DNA of 64,000 nucleotides, taken from JBJXHG01 sp046160865 (GTDB taxonomy: Bacteria; Planctomycetota; UBA1135; GCA-002686595). How positions within the stretch are numbered: position 1 is the stretch's first letter; every line of letters starts with the position of its first letter. The position numbers and the translations under genes are program-made. This document shows positions 27,679 to 40,357 of the stretch, one piece after another. The stretch spans positions 1-64,000 of the forward strand of contig JBJXHG010000100.1 of assembly GCA_046160865.1 (NCBI GenBank). The letters run 5' to 3'. The notes under the pieces are model-generated. The model made no database searches and was not told the origin of the DNA. It saw only the letters and a list, made by a program, of their open reading frames with translations.

Positions 27679-28542
27679 TCAGTCGCCCGTTCCAAGTCCC
27701 ACGCTGGAGTGTGAATTCCCCCCGGGGCTCTGGAGCCGAGCCACGCGCCGCTCGAGGCGGCGGCGCGTGCGTGGATCGAACGGCGGCGCGGCGTCCGTCG
27801 CACCGTCCGCGCGCACCGCGATCGTGCCCTGTGCCTTGCTGCCGACGCGCGCGAGAGGGCCAACATGCAAGCCTCCGGCGACGAGCCGCGCACGCACTTC
27901 GAGCGACGCCGAGTACGTCGCGAGCCGCGCGTTCGGAGCCATACGAGCCGCGACATCGGCGAGCACGTCGAGCGCCCACAGCGCGGGCTCCTTCGTGCGC
28001 GAGAACGGGTCGAAGAACACCGCGTCGAACCGCTGGTCCAGCGCGAGCTCGCGCAGTGTCGCGCGCGCGTCACCGATACGGAGCTCGAGCTCGCCGCCCG
28101 CCAGCGGAACGCGAGCGGCGTTCGTCGCGAGCGCGCGTTCGATCGCTGCGAGGACGACCGGATGCCAGCGCGCGAGCGGCGCGGGCAGGCGTGCATCGTC
28201 GCCGCTCGCCCTCAGCCAAGCGCCGAGCTCGAGCGCAGCGCGCAACACGCCCTCGTCGTGCTCGAGCGATACGGCGACGAGCGTGCAGCCCTCGAGCGCG
28301 GCGAGCGCCGCCGCGAGGTTCAGGCCGAGCCCGGTGCCGACGTCGAGCAGCGCGACGCGCGTTCCGCGCGCGACGTCCGGCAAGCCGGTCGACACGGCGT
28401 AGCGCTCCCACGACTCTTGCCACGCACCGGCGACCGAATGGCACGTTTCGCCATGCGTCGGGTGCGCGAGCGTGTACGAGCCGTCGTCCGTGCGGACCGC
28501 GCGCCAGCCGCGGAAGAGTGGAGCGGAGCTTTCAGCGGTCAT
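27679..28542 (-). CDS. MnmC-like (DUF752) methyltransferase
   Basis: 287-residue SAM-dependent methyltransferase related to the N-terminal domain of MnmC, which methylates the wobble uridine of tRNA. The SAM-binding loop is LLDVGTGLGLNLAAAL and the family hallmark FDAVFFDPFSRTKEPALW is clear. The MnmC oxidase domain is absent, as in other single-domain forms. Residues from about 255 form a basic tail (RTRRRLERRVARL) that could touch RNA. The start ATG 28542 gives a normal family length. Its 3' end lies next to the tatA upstream region. Confidence 0.85.
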   Translation of the reverse strand: MTAESSAPLFRGWRAVRTDDGSYTLAHPTHGETCHSVAGAWQESWERYAVSTGLPDVARGTRVALLDVGTGLGLNLAAALAALEGCTLVAVSLEHDEGVLRAALELGAWLRASGDDARLPAPLARWHPVVLAAIERALATNAARVPLAGGELELRIGDARATLRELALDQRFDAVFFDPFSRTKEPALWALDVLADVAARMAPNARLATYSASLEVRARLVAGGLHVGPLARVGSKAQGTIAVRADGATDAAPPFDPRTRRRLERRVARLQSPGGNSHSSVGLGTGD

Positions 28543-28609
28543 GGGGAACGCAGAAGAGAAAGACGAACGCCGCGCGTTCGGGAGCCGAGCACGTTCACCG
28601 TATGGACTC

Positions 28610-28634
28610 GCTCTCGCGCGGAGCGCGCGAGAGC
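28610..28634 (-). terminator. hairpin after sucCD
   Basis: GCTCTCGCGCG and CGCGCGAGAGC form a perfect 11-bp stem with a GAG loop, ending 10 bp from the sucD stop (28645). It has no U-tract on the minus-strand side but is a very stable structure at the right place. Confidence 0.55.
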
Positions 28635-28644
28635 TCAGCCGCGC

Positions 28645-29544
28645 TCACGCCGACGCGAGCAGGCCGGCGTCGCGCAGGGCCTTCTCCATCGTTTCGCCGA
28701 TCCGCGACGGGCTGGAGCACACGCGCACTCCGGCGGCGGTGAGACGCGCGACCTTGTCCTGCGCCGTGCCCTGTCCGCCCGAGATGATCGCACCCGCGTG
28801 TCCCATGCGCTTGCCCGGCGGCGCGGTCTGCCCCGCGATGAAGCCGACCACCGGCTTCTTCACGTGCTGCTGGATGTACTCCGCACCGCGCTCCTCGGCG
28901 TTGCCGCCGATCTCACCGATCATCACGATCGCGTCGGTGCCGTCGTCCTCGTGGAACGCCTTGAGCACGTCGACGAAGCTCGTGCCGTTCACTGGATCGC
29001 CGCCGATGCCAACGCAAGTCGATTGGCCGATGCCGCGACTCGAGAGCTGCCAGACCGCTTCGTACGTGAGCGTGCCGGAGCGCGACACGACGCCGACTCG
29101 ACCGGGCTTGTGGATGTAGCCCGGCATGATGCCGATCTTGCATTCGCCGGGCGTGATCACGCCCGGGCAGTTCGGTCCGATCATGCGACAGCGCGTACCC
29201 GGCGCCGCGAGACGCTCCGCGACACGCACCATGTCGAGCACCGGGATGCCCTCCGTGATCGTGACCACGAGCTCGATCCCGGCTTCGATCGCTTCGAGGA
29301 TCGCGGCCGCGGCGCCCGACGGGGGGACGTAGATCACGGTCGCATTGCAGCCCGTCTTCTCGCGCGCTTCCTTGCACGTGCCGAAAACCGGCAGCCCGAG
29401 GTGCGTCGTGCCGGCCTTGGCCGGGTTCACGCCGCCAACCATTTTCGTGCCGTAGGCGATCGCCTGTTCGCTGTGGAACGTGCCGGTCTTGCCCGTGAAG
29501 CCTTGGCAGATGAGGCGCGTGTTCTTGTTGACGTAGATGCTCAT
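28645..29544 (-). CDS. sucD: succinyl-CoA synthetase alpha subunit
   Basis: 299-residue alpha subunit of the TCA-cycle enzyme that converts succinyl-CoA to succinate with ADP or GDP phosphorylation. CoA-binding N-terminal half (GFTGKTGTFH, YVPPSGAA, GPNCPGVITPGE) and the C-terminal half with the phospho-histidine loop (GHAGAIISGGQGTA) are complete. Length is normal. ATG 29544 starts 2 bp after the sucC stop, so the two form an operon with sucC first, the usual order. Confidence 0.97.
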   Translation of the reverse strand: MSIYVNKNTRLICQGFTGKTGTFHSEQAIAYGTKMVGGVNPAKAGTTHLGLPVFGTCKEAREKTGCNATVIYVPPSGAAAAILEAIEAGIELVVTITEGIPVLDMVRVAERLAAPGTRCRMIGPNCPGVITPGECKIGIMPGYIHKPGRVGVVSRSGTLTYEAVWQLSSRGIGQSTCVGIGGDPVNGTSFVDVLKAFHEDDGTDAIVMIGEIGGNAEERGAEYIQQHVKKPVVGFIAGQTAPPGKRMGHAGAIISGGQGTAQDKVARLTAAGVRVCSSPSRIGETMEKALRDAGLLASA

Positions 29545-29546
29545 GG

Positions 29547-30713
<1,167 letters not shown>

Positions 30714-31082
30714 GCGCTGGACTCGGGGCGGCGGCGGTTCGCCGCGAGAACTCCGTGCGGCGCGCGGTCGCGACGCGGAAATCGGCCGGCCGAAAAAAGT
30801 GGCCGGAAGTGTAGCGGGCGGCGCGTGCGCGCTCCACGGGCTCGCGCGCGGTTCGCCGTCCGAGATCGGCCCACGCGGAGAGTCATGCGGTCCGCGACCC
30901 GCCGGCGCAGCGTCACTCGAGCGCGGCGAATCACGCGGATTCGACTGGGGACTCGCTCCCGTTGCTCCCGTTGCTCCCGTTGCTCACGCGCACGGGTTCA
31001 CGCGCACGGGCCGACACGAACGGCACCGAACACTTTCCCCGCTGGCTGCTATCCTCGCTCCGGCCGTCATCGACGGCCCTCC
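30714..31082. other. divergent intergenic region between sucC and dcd
   Basis: 369 bp with no convincing gene. It contains three exact copies of GCTCCCGTT in tandem (30955-30981) plus a partial fourth. Promoters for both flanking genes should be here, but I could not place boxes with confidence. Confidence 0.5.
30955..30981. repeat. 9-bp microsatellite GCTCCCGTT x3
   Basis: Three perfect tandem copies of GCTCCCGTT, followed by a partial copy (GCTC), about 100 bp upstream of the dcd start. Copy number could vary between strains. Confidence 0.7.
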
Positions 31083-32237
31083 ATGACAGCGCGCAACACG
31101 AACGTTGGAACGCGCCCGGGCGTGCTGCTCGTCGACCGCGAGATCGCCGCGTGCCTGGGAACGCAGGTGCGTCCCGCGCTCGGCGCGAGCCCTGTCTCAC
31201 TCGCGCAGATCCAACCGGCGAGCCTCGATCTGCGCCTTGGGCCGCGCGCGTGGCGCATCGCGGCGGGATTTCTGCCGGGCCTGAGGAGCGTCGACGAGCG
31301 CTTGGACGAGCTCGCGCTCGAGGAGCTCCCGCTGGAGGGCGCCGGAGGTGTGCTGCGGCGCGGCAGCGTGTACCTCGTCGCGCTCGACGAGGAGCTCGCG
31401 CTCGACGGCGAGACCCACGCACGCTTCAACCCGCGCAGCTCGACCGGCCGCTGCGACGTATTCACGCGCGTCTTGTGCGCGAGTCATCCGCGTTTCGACG
31501 AGGCGCCGCCCGGATATCGCGGGGCGCTGTGGCTCGAGATCGCGCCGCTCTCGTTCGACGTGCGCGTCGCGCGCGGCGATCGCATGTGTCAGATGCGCCT
31601 CGCGCGTGGCGAGAGCGCGCTCTCGACCGCCGAGCTCGTCGCGTTGTACGAGGCCGCGCCACTGTGCTCGGTGGACGGACGCACGCTCGCGACGCACGAC
31701 GTCGTGTTCGATCGCGAGGGCGGCCTGTGCTTGCGCGTCGGCCTCGCCGGTCGCGATCCGGTCGCGTGGCGTGCGCGCGACGGCGCGCCGGTGCTCGAGT
31801 TCGGACGCGAGCGTGCGCACGCGGCGGCCGAGTTCTTCGAGCCGGTGCAGGCGACCGCCGCGGGCGTCGTGCTCGAGCCCGGACACTTCTACGTGTTCGC
31901 GAGCCGCGAGAAGATCCGCGTGCCACCCGATCACGCCGCCGAGATGTTGCCCGTCGATCTCGGCCTCGGCGAGCTGCGCAACAACTACGCGGGCTTCTTC
32001 GACTCGGGCTTCGGATGGAACGACGAGGGAGCGAGTGCAACCGCCTCGATCGGAACGAGCGCCGTGCTCGAGGTGCGTGCACACGACGTTCCGTTCCTCG
32101 TCGAAGACGGACAAGCGTTCGCGCGCTTGCGCTACTTCCGCACGTCCGGACGGCCGGACCGCTTGTATGGACACGGACGCGCGTCGTACCGCGACCAGGA
32201 TCTGACGCTTGCACGCGTGTTCCGGCCCGCGCCATGA
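31083..32237 (+). CDS. 2'-deoxycytidine 5'-triphosphate deaminase (double-domain form)
   Basis: 384-residue protein, twice the size of ordinary Dcd. The N-terminal half (IQPASLDLRLG, FNPRSSTGRCDVFTR, MCQMRLARGE) carries the dCTP deaminase/dUTPase-fold signatures, and the C-terminal half repeats them (PVDLGLGELRNNYAGFFDSGFG). This matches the long DCD family known from alphaproteobacteria and planctomycetes, which deaminates dCTP to dUTP for thymidylate supply. ATG 31083 precedes the first domain. The stop overlaps the start of the TPR gene (ATGA, 32234-32237). Confidence 0.88.
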   Translation: MTARNTNVGTRPGVLLVDREIAACLGTQVRPALGASPVSLAQIQPASLDLRLGPRAWRIAAGFLPGLRSVDERLDELALEELPLEGAGGVLRRGSVYLVALDEELALDGETHARFNPRSSTGRCDVFTRVLCASHPRFDEAPPGYRGALWLEIAPLSFDVRVARGDRMCQMRLARGESALSTAELVALYEAAPLCSVDGRTLATHDVVFDREGGLCLRVGLAGRDPVAWRARDGAPVLEFGRERAHAAAEFFEPVQATAAGVVLEPGHFYVFASREKIRVPPDHAAEMLPVDLGLGELRNNYAGFFDSGFGWNDEGASATASIGTSAVLEVRAHDVPFLVEDGQAFARLRYFRTSGRPDRLYGHGRASYRDQDLTLARVFRPAP

Positions 32238-33229
32238 AGCTCCTCGTCGTCCTCGCGCTGCTGCAAGCACCGCACGCGCTGTGGCAACAGGGCCAGCGCG
32301 CCGAAGCGATCGACGCGCAGACGCGCGCCGTTGCCGAGCGACCGGCCGACGTCGCCGCGCGCCGGCTGCTCGTCGAGTGGGAGATCGCCGTCCACCATTA
32401 CGAGCGCGCGCTCGAGCTCGCGCTCCCGCTGCCGGCCGACGCGGACCCGCTGCGCGGCCGCGCGCTGTACGCGCTCGCGCGCTACGCCGAAGCCGCCCCG
32501 CTCCTCGCCGACACGAACGTCGACGACGCACTGCGCAAGATCGACGCGCTCGAAGCGCTCGGCAAGTTCGCCGAGTCCGACTCCGCGCTCGAGCGCGCAC
32601 GGACGAGCGCCGGCGCGCAAGACCCGCGCGTGCGCGTCTGCGATGGCCGGCGCTTGCTGCGCCTCGGGCGTTCGCAGGAAGCCGCGCGCGCGTTCGAAGC
32701 GGCGCTCGACGCCGACCGCTGGAATCGCGAGGCGCGCTACGGACTCGGACGCGCGCTGATCGCCGCCGGTGAGCGCGAGCGCGGTCTCGCCGTGCTCGCG
32801 GAGCATCGCAAGCTCGTCCCGCTGCTCGATCAAGTCGACTTCGCGCACCAGAGCCTCGATCTCGCGCCGATGCACGCGCCGAATTGGGCCGCGCTCGGCG
32901 ATGCGGAGCGCGCGCTCGGCCGCGCGGACCGTGCGCTCGAAGCGTATGCGCGCGCCGTCGCGCTCGCCACGTCGTGCGCTGACCTCGTGCCGGCATGCTT
33001 GCGGCAGGCGCGCATGCTCGACGAGGACAGCGCCGACGCGGACGGCGCCGTGCGCGCGCTCGCAGGGGCGGCCGCGCGCTGCCCGGACGCGCGCCTCTTC
33101 GTGCGCGCGGGTGACGTGCTGCGGGGCGCGGGAAAAAAAGCAGAAGCCGCCGAGCAATACGCACGCGCTGCGCGGCTGCGACCCGACGACGTCGAGATCG
33201 CGCGGCGCCTGGAGAGCGTGAAGCAGTGA
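32234..33229 (+). CDS. TPR-repeat protein
   Basis: 331 residues, Ala/Arg/Leu-rich, made of several tetratricopeptide helix pairs (for example AARAFEAALDADRWNREARYG, PNWAALGDAERALGRADRAL, KAEAAEQYARAARLRPDDVE). The short hydrophobic start (MKLLVVLALLQAPHALW) may be a signal sequence. TPRs mediate protein contacts. It overlaps dcd upstream and the ASPIC/UnbV gene downstream (GTGA, 33226-33229). TPR plus CRTAC1-type pairs are common in planctomycetes, suggesting a shared complex (inference). Confidence 0.85.
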   Translation: MKLLVVLALLQAPHALWQQGQRAEAIDAQTRAVAERPADVAARRLLVEWEIAVHHYERALELALPLPADADPLRGRALYALARYAEAAPLLADTNVDDALRKIDALEALGKFAESDSALERARTSAGAQDPRVRVCDGRRLLRLGRSQEAARAFEAALDADRWNREARYGLGRALIAAGERERGLAVLAEHRKLVPLLDQVDFAHQSLDLAPMHAPNWAALGDAERALGRADRALEAYARAVALATSCADLVPACLRQARMLDEDSADADGAVRALAGAAARCPDARLFVRAGDVLRGAGKKAEAAEQYARAARLRPDDVEIARRLESVKQ

Positions 33230-34938
33230 GGCGCTCGGCGCTCGAACGCTTGCTCGTGCTGCTCGTGTGCACGGCGTGCTCACGAGCGCCGCAGCCGTCC
33301 GTCACCGCACCCACGGCGGGGACGGCTTGGTTCACGGACATCACGGCGAACTGCGGCATCGACTTCGTGCACGTGAACGGCGCGACGAGCGACAAGCAGC
33401 TGCCCGAGACGATGGGCGGCGGGGCGGCGCTCTTCGATGCGGACGAGGACGGCGATCTCGATCTCTACTGCGTGCAGAGCGGACCGCTGCCGATCGCCGG
33501 GCCGCGCCCGGGCACCTTCGTCGTGCCGAGCGGCGAACGTCCGACGAACCGGTTGTTCCGCAACGACGGCGGCTTCCGCTTCACCGACATCACGGACGCG
33601 AGCGGAGCCGCCGCAGCGCGCGATTACGGCATGGGCGTCGCGGTCGGCGACGTGAACGGCGACGGACACGACGATCTCTACCTCACGAACGTCGGACCGA
33701 ATCGACTGCTCCTCGGCAACGGACTTGCACACTTCACCGACGTCACCGCATCGAGCGGCATCCGCGAGGAGCGTTGGACGAGCGGTGCCGTGTTCTTCGA
33801 CGGCGACCAAGACGGCGATCTCGACCTGTTCGTGACGAGCTACGTCGACATCGATGTCGCGCAGCCGGAATGGTGCGGCGATCGCCGGCCCGGCTGGCGC
33901 GCGTACTGCCATCCCGATCACTACCGCGGTCTCGAGGATCGCTACTGGCGCAACACGGGCGACGGCACGTTCGAGGACGCGACCGCGGCGGCCGGCCTCG
34001 CCGACGCGAATGGCAAGGGACTGTGCGCTGCGGCGAGCGACTTCGACGGCGACGGCCGCGTCGACGTCTACGTCGCGAACGACAGCACGGAGAACCGCCT
34101 GTATCGAAACGTCGGCGACGGCACGTTCGAGGACGCGACGCTCCTTTCCGGCACCGGGCTCGATCGCTTCGGCAACACGGAAGCGAGCATGGGTGTCGCG
34201 GTCGGAGACGTCGACCTCGATCTCGACATGGATCTCTTCGTCACCGGCTTCGACGACGAGTCCGACACGCTGTACCGCAATCTCGGTGAGGGCGTGTTCG
34301 AGGACGTGACGGCGCAAGTCGGTCTCGAGCTCGGCACGCGCCTGCCGGTCGGATTCGGGACGGTGCTCGCGGACTTCGACGACGACGGCGATCTCGATCT
34401 CGCGATCGCGAACGGACACATCATCGACAACATCGAGCTGTACCACGACGGCAAGACGCACGCGCAGCGCGCGCTGCTCTACGAGAACGACGGACGCGGT
34501 CACTTCACCGACATCTCGACGCGCGGCGGCGCGCTGACGGCGACGCCGTTCGTCGGGCGCGCGTTGCTGTGTGGCGATCTCGACGACGACGGCGACCTCG
34601 ATCTCGTGCTGACGCAGTGCGGTGGAGCGCCGGTCGTGTTGCGCAACGATCGATCGACCGGCAGCGCGCTCACGATCGAGGGCTTGCCCGCCGGCACGCG
34701 CGTGCGCGTGAAGACCGAGAGCGGCCGCGAACTCGTCGCGGACTGCGGACCGCAGCCTTCGTATCTCGCGCAGTGCGATCCGCGTGCGCACCTCGGACTG
34801 GGCGGCGAGCGCGCGGTGCAGGTCGCGGTGCGATCACCTGGCGAGGCGGAGCAAGTGCTCGCCCTCGATCCGCCGATCGGGCGCGGCGTCGTGCGTGTGA
34901 AGCGCGTCGGCGAAAGGCTCGTCTTGACCGCGCGTTAG
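33226..34938 (+). CDS. CRTAC1-type FG-GAP / ASPIC-UnbV protein
   Basis: 570 residues, GTG start at 33226 overlapping the TPR stop. The N-terminus (LLVLLVCTACSRAP) looks like a lipoprotein or export signal with a possible lipidated Cys. Seven or more calcium-binding FG-GAP/VCBS blades follow (DADEDGDLDLYCV, DVNGDGHDDLYLTN, DFDGDGRVDVYVAND, DFDDDGDLDLAIANG), forming a beta-propeller. The ASPIC/UnbV domain covers the last ~70 residues (GTRVRVKTESGREL ... AHLGLGGE). Function of these proteins is unknown; an outer surface place is likely. Confidence 0.9.
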   Translation: MRRSALERLLVLLVCTACSRAPQPSVTAPTAGTAWFTDITANCGIDFVHVNGATSDKQLPETMGGGAALFDADEDGDLDLYCVQSGPLPIAGPRPGTFVVPSGERPTNRLFRNDGGFRFTDITDASGAAAARDYGMGVAVGDVNGDGHDDLYLTNVGPNRLLLGNGLAHFTDVTASSGIREERWTSGAVFFDGDQDGDLDLFVTSYVDIDVAQPEWCGDRRPGWRAYCHPDHYRGLEDRYWRNTGDGTFEDATAAAGLADANGKGLCAAASDFDGDGRVDVYVANDSTENRLYRNVGDGTFEDATLLSGTGLDRFGNTEASMGVAVGDVDLDLDMDLFVTGFDDESDTLYRNLGEGVFEDVTAQVGLELGTRLPVGFGTVLADFDDDGDLDLAIANGHIIDNIELYHDGKTHAQRALLYENDGRGHFTDISTRGGALTATPFVGRALLCGDLDDDGDLDLVLTQCGGAPVVLRNDRSTGSALTIEGLPAGTRVRVKTESGRELVADCGPQPSYLAQCDPRAHLGLGGERAVQVAVRSPGEAEQVLALDPPIGRGVVRVKRVGERLVLTAR

Positions 34939-34945
34939 CGCCTCG

Positions 34946-34972
34946 CGCGGTCCGCTGCGCGGAGCGACCGCG
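34946..34972 (+). terminator. possible hairpin after ASPIC/UnbV gene
   Basis: CGCGGTC (34946-34952) pairs with GACCGCG (34966-34972), with further pairing possible inside the loop. It lies 8 bp after the stop codon. No U-tract follows. Confidence 0.35.
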
Positions 34973-35018
34973 TGCGGCACGGTCTCGCGCCGCACGCATG
35001 CAACGGCGGCGGGGACCC

Positions 35019-35234
35019 GTGTCGGCTGATTTGCGGGTGATTGGACCGCTGCAGGTTGCTGTGCGTGTGCGATTGCCTCGGCGCGGAGACGACGGTGCGG
35101 TCAACGTCTTCGTGGACGAGGTCCCGATGTCACAACCCCCGTACTCGCATCGGCGCAACTCGCAGGTGATCACCGCAGGCAAGCTGCACGAGTCAGTTGA
35201 GCGTAGGCAGATGCCCCGGGGCCCCGCCGTTTAA
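35019..35234 (+). CDS. possible 71-residue protein with atypical codon use
   Basis: A frame from GTG 35019 to TAA 35234 has more A/T in its third positions (TTG, ATT, GTT, CAA, TCA) than any neighbour. The translation looks protein-like: LRVIGPLQVAVRVRLPRRG, then VNVFVDEVPMSQPPYS. I recognise no family. It fills most of the 369-bp gap before the HerA-like gene. It may be a small gene, or the remnant of an imported one. Confidence 0.25.
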   Translation: MSADLRVIGPLQVAVRVRLPRRGDDGAVNVFVDEVPMSQPPYSHRRNSQVITAGKLHESVERRQMPRGPAV

Positions 35235-35307
35235 AGCGCTTCGCGCGCCAGGCGCGCTACGCGCATGCGCTGCGCGCGCGCGTTCCGCGCGCTACGCTTG
35301 CGCGGGC
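35235..35307. other. GC-palindrome-rich leader before HerA-like gene
   Basis: Short region almost wholly of GCGC/CGCG palindromes (AGCGCTTCGCGCGCCAGGCGCGC and so on, read in pieces). No Shine-Dalgarno-like sequence precedes the next ATG. It may form stable RNA structure near the start of the ATPase mRNA. Confidence 0.3.
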
Positions 35308-37827
<2,520 letters not shown>

Positions 37828-37836
37828 CGCCGGCGC

Positions 37837-40050
37837 TCAGCGTACGCGCAGGTTGCGCAGCACGGATACGTCGTACGGACTCGGAACGGCCAGCAGGTCG
37901 ACGTCTCCGTCGCCATCGAAGTCGCTGCTGCTGACCCAAGTCGAGCCGCCGCCCGCCGCGTACTGCTGACCCGGCGGGAGGAACGTGCCGTCGCCGGCGC
38001 CCAGCAGCACGGTGATGCTCGAGTAGGTGGGCGCGGCGAACGCGAGGTCGACGTGTGCGTCGCCGTCGAGCAAGCCCGCGACGATGCGGTACGGCCAGCC
38101 GACCGCTTGCTCGGTACGCGTCATGACGAATTGGCCTCGCCCGTCGTTCGTGAGGATCGCGACCGCTTGCTGTCCGCTCGTCGCAACCGCGATGTCGAGG
38201 TCGCCGTCGTGATCGAAGTCGCCGAGCGCCGAATCGGTCGGGCTCGGCAAGCTGCCGTACGCTTGCGGTGCGACGAAGCTCGCGCCGCTCGCGCCGAGGA
38301 ACACGCGCACGGCGTTCACCTCTTGATCTGCGGCGACGAGGTCCAGGTCTCCGTCCAGGTCGAGATCACCGAGCTCCAGCGCGACGCCGGCGCTCGCGTG
38401 CATCGTCACCGGTGGCGCGAACGTGCCGTTGCCTGCGCCCACGAGCACCGAGATGCGGCTCGCGTTGCTCACGACGAGATCGAGGTCTCCGTCGAGGTCG
38501 AGATCGCCGGTGACGAGCGCGCGCAAATTCCCACCCGCCCCGACGATCGTCGTGGGGCCCGCGAACGTGCCGTTGCCGTTGCCGACGAGCACGCGCACGG
38601 AGTTTCCGCCGGCGGTCGCGAGATCGAATCGTCCGTCGCCGTCGAAGTCCGCGATCGCGAGCGCGGCCAGCGCGCCGCCGATCGCGAAGGTCGCGGGCGG
38701 ATCGAGCTCTCCGCCGCCCGTGCCCAGGTACACGTGCGCGCGTCCCATGTAGCCGTCGAGCACGACGAGATCCTGGTCGCCGTCACGATCGAGGTCCGCG
38801 GCTTCCGCGAGCACGGCGTCGATCGTCCCCGGCGGCAGATCGAGGCGCTCCAGCGCATCGAACGTGCCGTTCCCGCAGCTGTGGAACACCGACACCACGC
38901 TGTCGGCGTAGCTCCCCGCGATGAGATCCGCGGCGCCATCGCGGTCTACGTCGACGAGTTGGACCGAACGCGGCATCGGTGTCGTCGGCATCACGGTCGC
39001 GGGCCCGAAGCTACCGTCGCCGAGCCCGAGCACGACCGCCACTTGGTCGCTCCAGCCGCCGGATGCGACGTCCAAGTCGCCATCGCGGTCGACGTCGCCG
39101 AGCGCGATGTGCTCCGACGCGATCGTCGCGTACGTCGAAGACGGGCCGAACGCGCCCGTGCCGTCGTTCTCGATCACCGAGATGCCCCCGCTGATCGCTG
39201 CGACCAGGTCGCCGTCTCCGTCCCCGTCGACGTCGCCGACGTGGATGTCGCCCGCGCCGCTTTGGTAGCTCGCCGCGGCGGCGAAGGTCGCGTCACCGTT
39301 CCCGGCGAGCACGCTGACGTGGCCGTTCGGAGCGCCGGCGACGACGAGATCGAGATGCATGTCGCCGTCGAGATCGTGCAGCGCGACGCCGTCCGGGGCG
39401 TCGCCGCCCGGCGCCGGCAGCACCGCGAACACGACGAAGCTTCCGTTGCCGTCTCCGCGCAGCACCGACACGTCGCGGCTCGTCACGTTCGCGGTGACGA
39501 GGTCGAGGTGTCCGTCCTCGTCGACGTCGCCGAGAGCGAGGTGCACGGCCTCCGTGCCGCCCGTGGAGAGCAGCACGGGACCGTCGAGAGCGCCATTGCC
39601 GTGGCCGCGCATGACCGCGACATACGAGCGGTCCGAGAACAGCGTGTTCATGACGACGTCGAGGTCCCCGTCGTGATCGATGTCGCCGAGCACGCAGTGC
39701 TCGACGCCGAACAAGACGTTCGTGGACGTCGCGAAGTCGAGCCGCGGTCGGAACAAGCCGTAGCCATTGCCGAGCAGGACCGACACGACGCCGTGCGTCG
39801 AGAACACCGTGACGAGGTCGGCCTTGCCGTCGCCGTTGAGGTCGCCCGACGCGCAGTACGACGTGCCGTACACGGCGAACTGCGGCTCGGGATAAAGGGG
39901 CCCGTCCCCGGGCCGAATGCGCGGCCGCGCGCCTGCGTGCGAGGTCGACGGCGCCGCGCTCCCGCTGCCGACGACGGTCTGCGAGACGACCCTCGGCACG
40001 AGGTGGGTCCACAGAGCGAGCACGGCAGCCGCGCGCAAAATGAGGTTCAT
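37837..40050 (-). CDS. secreted FG-GAP/VCBS repeat protein (paralog 1)
   Basis: 737 residues. Signal peptide (LILRAAAVLALWTHLVPRVVSQ), then a conserved opening RPGDGPLYPEPQFAVYG and about a dozen blades of the form GDLDxDGDLDLVVA..VLxGNGxGTF. These acidic loops bind calcium and build beta-propellers. The protein ends with SDFDGDGDVDLLAVP and VSVLRNLRVR. It shares order and both ends with the upstream paralog at 40358-42541. AGGA stands 12 bp before ATG 40050. Repeat copy B lies directly upstream (from 40139), so its promoter is in or across that element, or it is read from the paralog. Confidence 0.9.
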   Translation of the reverse strand: MNLILRAAAVLALWTHLVPRVVSQTVVGSGSAAPSTSHAGARPRIRPGDGPLYPEPQFAVYGTSYCASGDLNGDGKADLVTVFSTHGVVSVLLGNGYGLFRPRLDFATSTNVLFGVEHCVLGDIDHDGDLDVVMNTLFSDRSYVAVMRGHGNGALDGPVLLSTGGTEAVHLALGDVDEDGHLDLVTANVTSRDVSVLRGDGNGSFVVFAVLPAPGGDAPDGVALHDLDGDMHLDLVVAGAPNGHVSVLAGNGDATFAAAASYQSGAGDIHVGDVDGDGDGDLVAAISGGISVIENDGTGAFGPSSTYATIASEHIALGDVDRDGDLDVASGGWSDQVAVVLGLGDGSFGPATVMPTTPMPRSVQLVDVDRDGAADLIAGSYADSVVSVFHSCGNGTFDALERLDLPPGTIDAVLAEAADLDRDGDQDLVVLDGYMGRAHVYLGTGGGELDPPATFAIGGALAALAIADFDGDGRFDLATAGGNSVRVLVGNGNGTFAGPTTIVGAGGNLRALVTGDLDLDGDLDLVVSNASRISVLVGAGNGTFAPPVTMHASAGVALELGDLDLDGDLDLVAADQEVNAVRVFLGASGASFVAPQAYGSLPSPTDSALGDFDHDGDLDIAVATSGQQAVAILTNDGRGQFVMTRTEQAVGWPYRIVAGLLDGDAHVDLAFAAPTYSSITVLLGAGDGTFLPPGQQYAAGGGSTWVSSSDFDGDGDVDLLAVPSPYDVSVLRNLRVR

Positions 40051-40138
40051 GGAGAGTATTCCTGGCGCGAGTTCGCGCGCTGCGGCGCGCACAGTGCTCG
40101 CCTACACGTCCGGCGGCCGTGATCCGGTTCGCGCATTA

Positions 40139-40357
40139 GAGCGCGTTTCAGAATGAGCCACCCGGCGAAGCCTGCGACGAATCGAGGCGAGCAAGGGGGG
40201 TAAGCCCTGGTGCGCGCAGCGCATCGAAGCGCGCCAGCGGCGCGCTTCGAAGGGGATCCGACGATGCGTATTGCTCGGCAATACACCGAGCAGGCGCAAC
40301 GCCGCGAGCCCGGTTCGGCGCGGCCTGCGACGGGGCGGGGCATTCTGAAAGGCGCTC
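40139..40357 (+). repeat. nested-palindrome element, copy B
   Basis: 219-bp copy. Termini GAGCGCGTTTCAGAATG (40139-40155) and CATTCTGAAAGGCGCTC (40341-40357) pair at 16 of 17 positions. TTA stands on each side (40136-40138, 40358-40360), a possible 3-bp target duplication; the right TTA is the stop codon of the FG-GAP gene. Inside are a 12-bp hairpin (40224-40235 / 40239-40250, loop AGC) and a smaller one (GTATTGC / GCAATAC, 40268-40284). It fills most of the 307-bp gap between the two FG-GAP genes. Confidence 0.9.
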
